A DNA stretch of 64,000 bases. Source: JAJRXR01 sp041987545 (GTDB lineage Bacteria; Planctomycetota; Phycisphaerae; Phycisphaerales; UBA1924). The position numbers and the translations under genes are program-made. The number at the start of each line of letters is the position of its first letter. The stretch's first letter is position 1. Positions 61,372 through 64,000 of this stretch are shown piece after piece. Under the pieces are notes generated by a model. That model had not been told where the DNA came from. It worked only from the letters and a program-made list of their open reading frames with translations, and ran no database searches. The stretch lies in contig JBHIWH010000001.1 of the NCBI GenBank assembly GCA_041987545.1, forward strand, positions 372,001 through 436,000, in the 5' to 3' direction.

Positions 61372-63030
61372 ATGAGCACGCCCGCGTCCACGCCCCGTGG
61401 TCCGCTGTCCTGGACCGCCCTGGTCGGGATGGGCCTGGGCGCCCGCGTCGCCCGCCGCGCCCGGCTGCTGCGGGACGAGCGGTACTGGCGCGACCACACG
61501 ATGCGTGCCCAGCACGCGACCCTGCGCAGCCTGCTGTCCCAGGCCGCCAACACCCGCGTCGGCCGCGAGCACGACTTCGGGCTCATCGCCAGGATCGACG
61601 ACCCGGCCGAGCGGCTCATGGCGTACCGGGCGGCGATCCCCGTCCGCGACTGGTACGTCTGGAAGGACCACATCGCCGACATGCGCGAGGGGGGCGAGCC
61701 CGACGTCCTCTGGCCCGGCCGCGTCGAGCTCTTCGCCCAGACCTCCGGCACCACCGCCGGCGACAAGTACATCCCCGTCTCCAAGGCCATGCTCCGCTCC
61801 AACTACCGCGCCAGCCTCGACATCTTCGCGCACCTCAAGAACCGCGGCGTCTCCATCCCACGCCTCACCTCGGGCAAGTGCCTCTTCCTCGGCGGCTCGA
61901 CCGACCTCTCCGTCAACGAGCACGGCATCAAGACGGGCGACCTGTCCGGACTCGTCACACCCCTCATCCGCTGGCCCCTGAACAAGATTTACTCGCCCGG
62001 GCCCGACGTCGCGCTCATGAGCGACTGGCCCGCCAAGATCGAGGCCATGGCCGAGCTGACATTGGGCCAGGACATCCGCTTCATCTCCGGCATGCCCAGC
62101 TGGGCCCTCGTGCTCATGAAGCGGGTTATCGAGCTGGCCAGCGAGCGGGGGCGCGCCGCGTCGTGCGCCCGCGATGTCTGGCCCAACCTCGAGGTCTTCG
62201 TCCACGGCGGGGTCAAGTACACGCCCTTCGAGCCCAGGATGAACAGCGTCTTCTCGGGCGATCCCGAGACCGACCTGCCCCAGCGCCTCGAGCTGTACCC
62301 CGCGTCCGAGGCGTTCATCGCCATCCAGGACCGGGAGGGCGAGCCGGGCATGCGGCTGCTGTCCGACGGCGGCAACTTCTTCGAGTTCGTCCCCCTCGAG
62401 AACATCGACGACCCGGAGCCGACGGCGTTCACCGCCGACGAGTGCGAGAAGGGCCAGCGGTACGTCGTGATCCTCACGACCTGCGCCGGGCTCTGGCGGT
62501 ACAACATCGGCGACGTCGTCGAGTTCGACAGCGTGCCCTCCTCGATCAGCGGGCGCGCGGGCGATGGCCCGCCGCGGCTGCGCATCGTCGGGCGGCATCG
62601 GCACTTCATCAACGCGTTCGGCGAGAACATCATCGTCGAGCACATCGAGGAGGCCGTCGCCCGCGCCGCCGCCGCCGCCGGCGTGACGGTGGGGGAGTTC
62701 ACCGCCGCCCCCGTCTACCCCGGGTCGGGCGCCCGGGCCGGGCTCCAGCTGGCCGTCGAGGTCGAGCACAAGCCCGGCGCCGACGAGTCGCTCGCCCGGT
62801 TCGCCGCCGCCTTCGACGAAGCCATCAAGGCCGTCAATGTGGACTACACGACCAAGCGGACCGACGACCTGGGCATGGGCCCGCCGACGGTCACGCCGAT
62901 CCCCCCCGGCTCCTTCCACCGCTGGCTGGAGTCACGGGGCAAGCTCGGCGGCCAGCACAAGTGCCCCCGCTGCGCCAACCACCGCGAGATCATCGACAGC
63001 CTGCTCGAGATCGCCGCCCGTCCCGGCTGA
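61372..63030 (+). CDS. GH3-family acyl-adenylate/amide synthetase
   Basis: 552 aa. GH3 signatures: FAQTSGTTAGDKYIPVS (ATP loop), LFLGGSTDLS, FISGMPSWALVLMKRV, VFVHGGVKYTPFEPRM, ELYPASEAFIAIQD, TTCAGLWRYNIGDVVEF and FINAFGENIIVEHIEEAV. Plant GH3 enzymes adenylate carboxylic acids and join them to amino acids; bacterial relatives are common but mostly untested. The C-terminal GGQHKCPRCANHREI aligns with the plant GGQNKVPRLSN segment but has CxxC. The partner hydrolase upstream could make or break the product amide or ester; inference only. Confidence 0.9.
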   Translation: MSTPASTPRGPLSWTALVGMGLGARVARRARLLRDERYWRDHTMRAQHATLRSLLSQAANTRVGREHDFGLIARIDDPAERLMAYRAAIPVRDWYVWKDHIADMREGGEPDVLWPGRVELFAQTSGTTAGDKYIPVSKAMLRSNYRASLDIFAHLKNRGVSIPRLTSGKCLFLGGSTDLSVNEHGIKTGDLSGLVTPLIRWPLNKIYSPGPDVALMSDWPAKIEAMAELTLGQDIRFISGMPSWALVLMKRVIELASERGRAASCARDVWPNLEVFVHGGVKYTPFEPRMNSVFSGDPETDLPQRLELYPASEAFIAIQDREGEPGMRLLSDGGNFFEFVPLENIDDPEPTAFTADECEKGQRYVVILTTCAGLWRYNIGDVVEFDSVPSSISGRAGDGPPRLRIVGRHRHFINAFGENIIVEHIEEAVARAAAAAGVTVGEFTAAPVYPGSGARAGLQLAVEVEHKPGADESLARFAAAFDEAIKAVNVDYTTKRTDDLGMGPPTVTPIPPGSFHRWLESRGKLGGQHKCPRCANHREIIDSLLEIAARPG

Positions 63031-63089
63031 GGCCCGAGACGGCCCTGAAGGGGCCCAGACGCCATTCCGGCCCCAAGATCGCGGCCCGC

Positions 63090-63118
63090 TTGACGTGGGC
63101 TGAAAGTTAGTGTATGCT
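63090..63118 (+). promoter_or_regulatory. Strong sigma-70 promoter for the DUF2339 gene
   Basis: TTGACG (63090-63095) and TATGCT (63113-63118) are spaced exactly 17 nt, the best consensus match in the window. An inverted repeat CTAGCT (63117-63122) / AGCTAG (63142-63147) overlaps the -10 and leader and could be an operator. Confidence 0.75.
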
Positions 63119-63155
63119 AGCTCTGGAAGTTGGTAATCACTAGCTAGGGGGCGGC

Positions 63156-64000
63156 GTGGCATATCAGGACTACCCGACGATCGAGACCCGTCTCGAGGCG
63201 ATCGAGCGCCGGCTCGGCGCCATCGAGTCCGCGATCGGCATCTCGACCCCAGCCGCGCCCAGCAAGCCGACGCCCGCCGAGCCGCCGAGCGCGCCCCCGA
63301 CCGAGCCGCCCACCCAGCCAACCGTTGCGCATCCCGAGCGCGCCGCCGCGCCCAAGGCCCCGCCCATCGTCGCGCCGGCCAGGCCCGCCCCGCCCCCGGC
63401 GCGCGCCGCCAAGCTCCCCCGCGAGCCGATCTCCCTGGAGACGCTCGTCGGCGGCAAGGTCTTCGCCGTCGTCGGCGCGCTCGTCATCGTCACGGGCATC
63501 GCGTTGTTCCTCAAGCTCGCCTACGACCTGGGCTGGCTGCAGCTCATCAGCCCGGCGGGCAAGTGCCTCGCCGGCGTCGCCTTCGGCGCGATGCTGATCA
63601 TCGCGGGCGAGTTCGCGCTGCGCCGCTGGAGCGCCGCGGCCTCCGCCGCGTTGTTCGCCACCGGCGTCGGCGCGCTCTACGCCTCCGCCTACGCCTCGTA
63701 CAACCTCTACGAGCTCGTCTCCCCCGCCGGCGCGTTCACGATGCTCGTCGTCGTCTCCACGATCGGCATGGCCGTCGCCCTGCGCGCCCGGCTCGCGTCG
63801 GTCGCCGTCCTGTCCCTCGTCTCGGCGTACCTCACGCCCGTCCTGCTGACCAGCGCCGACGCCCCCGCGTTCGTGCTTCCCACGTACCTGCTCGCGCTCG
63901 TCGGCGTGGGCCTCGGTCTGAGTGTGACGCACCCGCGGTTCCGCGTGCTGCGCTCGCTCGTCTGGTGGGGGACGGCGCTGCTGGGCACGCCCTGGGTCCT
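63156..64000 (+). CDS. DUF2339 membrane protein, 5' part
   Basis: GTG start preceded by AGGGGGC; open to the window edge, 281 codons visible. Residues 1-25 are a short coiled coil (TRLETAIERRLGAIESAIG-like heptads), ~30-85 a Pro/Ala-rich linker. From ~90 comes LETLVGGKVFAVVGALVIV with GIALFLKLAYDLGWLQLI, the DUF2339 entry signature, followed by at least six closely packed helices. DUF2339 proteins are very large polytopic membrane proteins of unknown function. It has its own strong promoter. Confidence 0.85.
   Translation, partial: MAYQDYPTIETRLEAIERRLGAIESAIGISTPAAPSKPTPAEPPSAPPTEPPTQPTVAHPERAAAPKAPPIVAPARPAPPPARAAKLPREPISLETLVGGKVFAVVGALVIVTGIALFLKLAYDLGWLQLISPAGKCLAGVAFGAMLIIAGEFALRRWSAAASAALFATGVGALYASAYASYNLYELVSPAGAFTMLVVVSTIGMAVALRARLASVAVLSLVSAYLTPVLLTSADAPAFVLPTYLLALVGVGLGLSVTHPRFRVLRSLVWWGTALLGTPWV

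Overview
This window is a very GC-rich bacterial chromosome segment. It most likely comes from Planctomycetota, class Phycisphaerae. The pointers are two proteins ending in the paired ...FGVWDF/Y..DV...GCP C-terminal domain (GC-type dockerin), a CxxCGYD...CPEC zinc ribbon used twice, tandem DUF1573 proteins, TPR-fused sulfotransferases, a pseudopilin with an H-x9-D tail, a DUF6268-type barrel, and a ribosomal gene (rpsR) away from any large ribosomal operon. I see no phage, transposase, rRNA or CRISPR array. GTG and TTG starts are common, and neighbouring genes often overlap by 1-8 nt.

Layout. 1-7.5 kb: a Cys-rich exported protein (cut by the window edge), a Wzz-like coiled-coil membrane protein, an ECF sigma/anti-sigma pair, a pseudopilin, an exported cyclophilin and an outer-membrane barrel. 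7.5-20 kb: tRNA-Ala(UGC), a large BNR-repeat lipoprotein with a dockerin tail, sixA-crcB, an EamA transporter, a PEP-CTERM-like protein, an S41 protease, a beta-CASP nuclease and proBA. 20-33 kb: a zinc-ribbon membrane protein behind mqnE (futalosine menaquinone route), three sulfotransferases, dnaK with a sigma-54-like promoter, rdgB, a PfkB kinase, an ALDH7 dehydrogenase and rpiA. 33-50 kb: cupin, TPR protein, Thermus-type isocitrate dehydrogenase, an outer-membrane factor coupled to sua5, an SH3-like exported protein, a FIST protein, then a minus-strand run of PD40 protein, alpha/beta hydrolase, unknown 315-aa protein, MFS transporter and fumarylacetoacetase. 50-64 kb: rluA-type synthase, free Met-R-sulfoxide reductase, rpsR, a DUF1573-DUF1573-rhodanese-MauE module, an exported coiled-coil protein coupled to a small dockerin protein, dus, a LolCD-like exporter whose ATPase carries a zinc ribbon, a hydrolase, a GH3 enzyme and the start of a DUF2339 protein.

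Main unusual signals. (1) A zinc ribbon is inserted in the ABC ATPase at 59540-60388. (2) Several genes have a TAnnnT hexamer 5-7 nt before the start codon and no Shine-Dalgarno sequence, which suggests leaderless transcription. (3) Two kinds of intergenic palindromic repeat occur, at 19861-19927 and 42345-42488. (4) A compact envelope redox cluster lies at 50804-54271. (5) Two different C-terminal sorting tails are present. (6) A conserved-looking gene of unknown function sits in the fumarylacetoacetase cluster.
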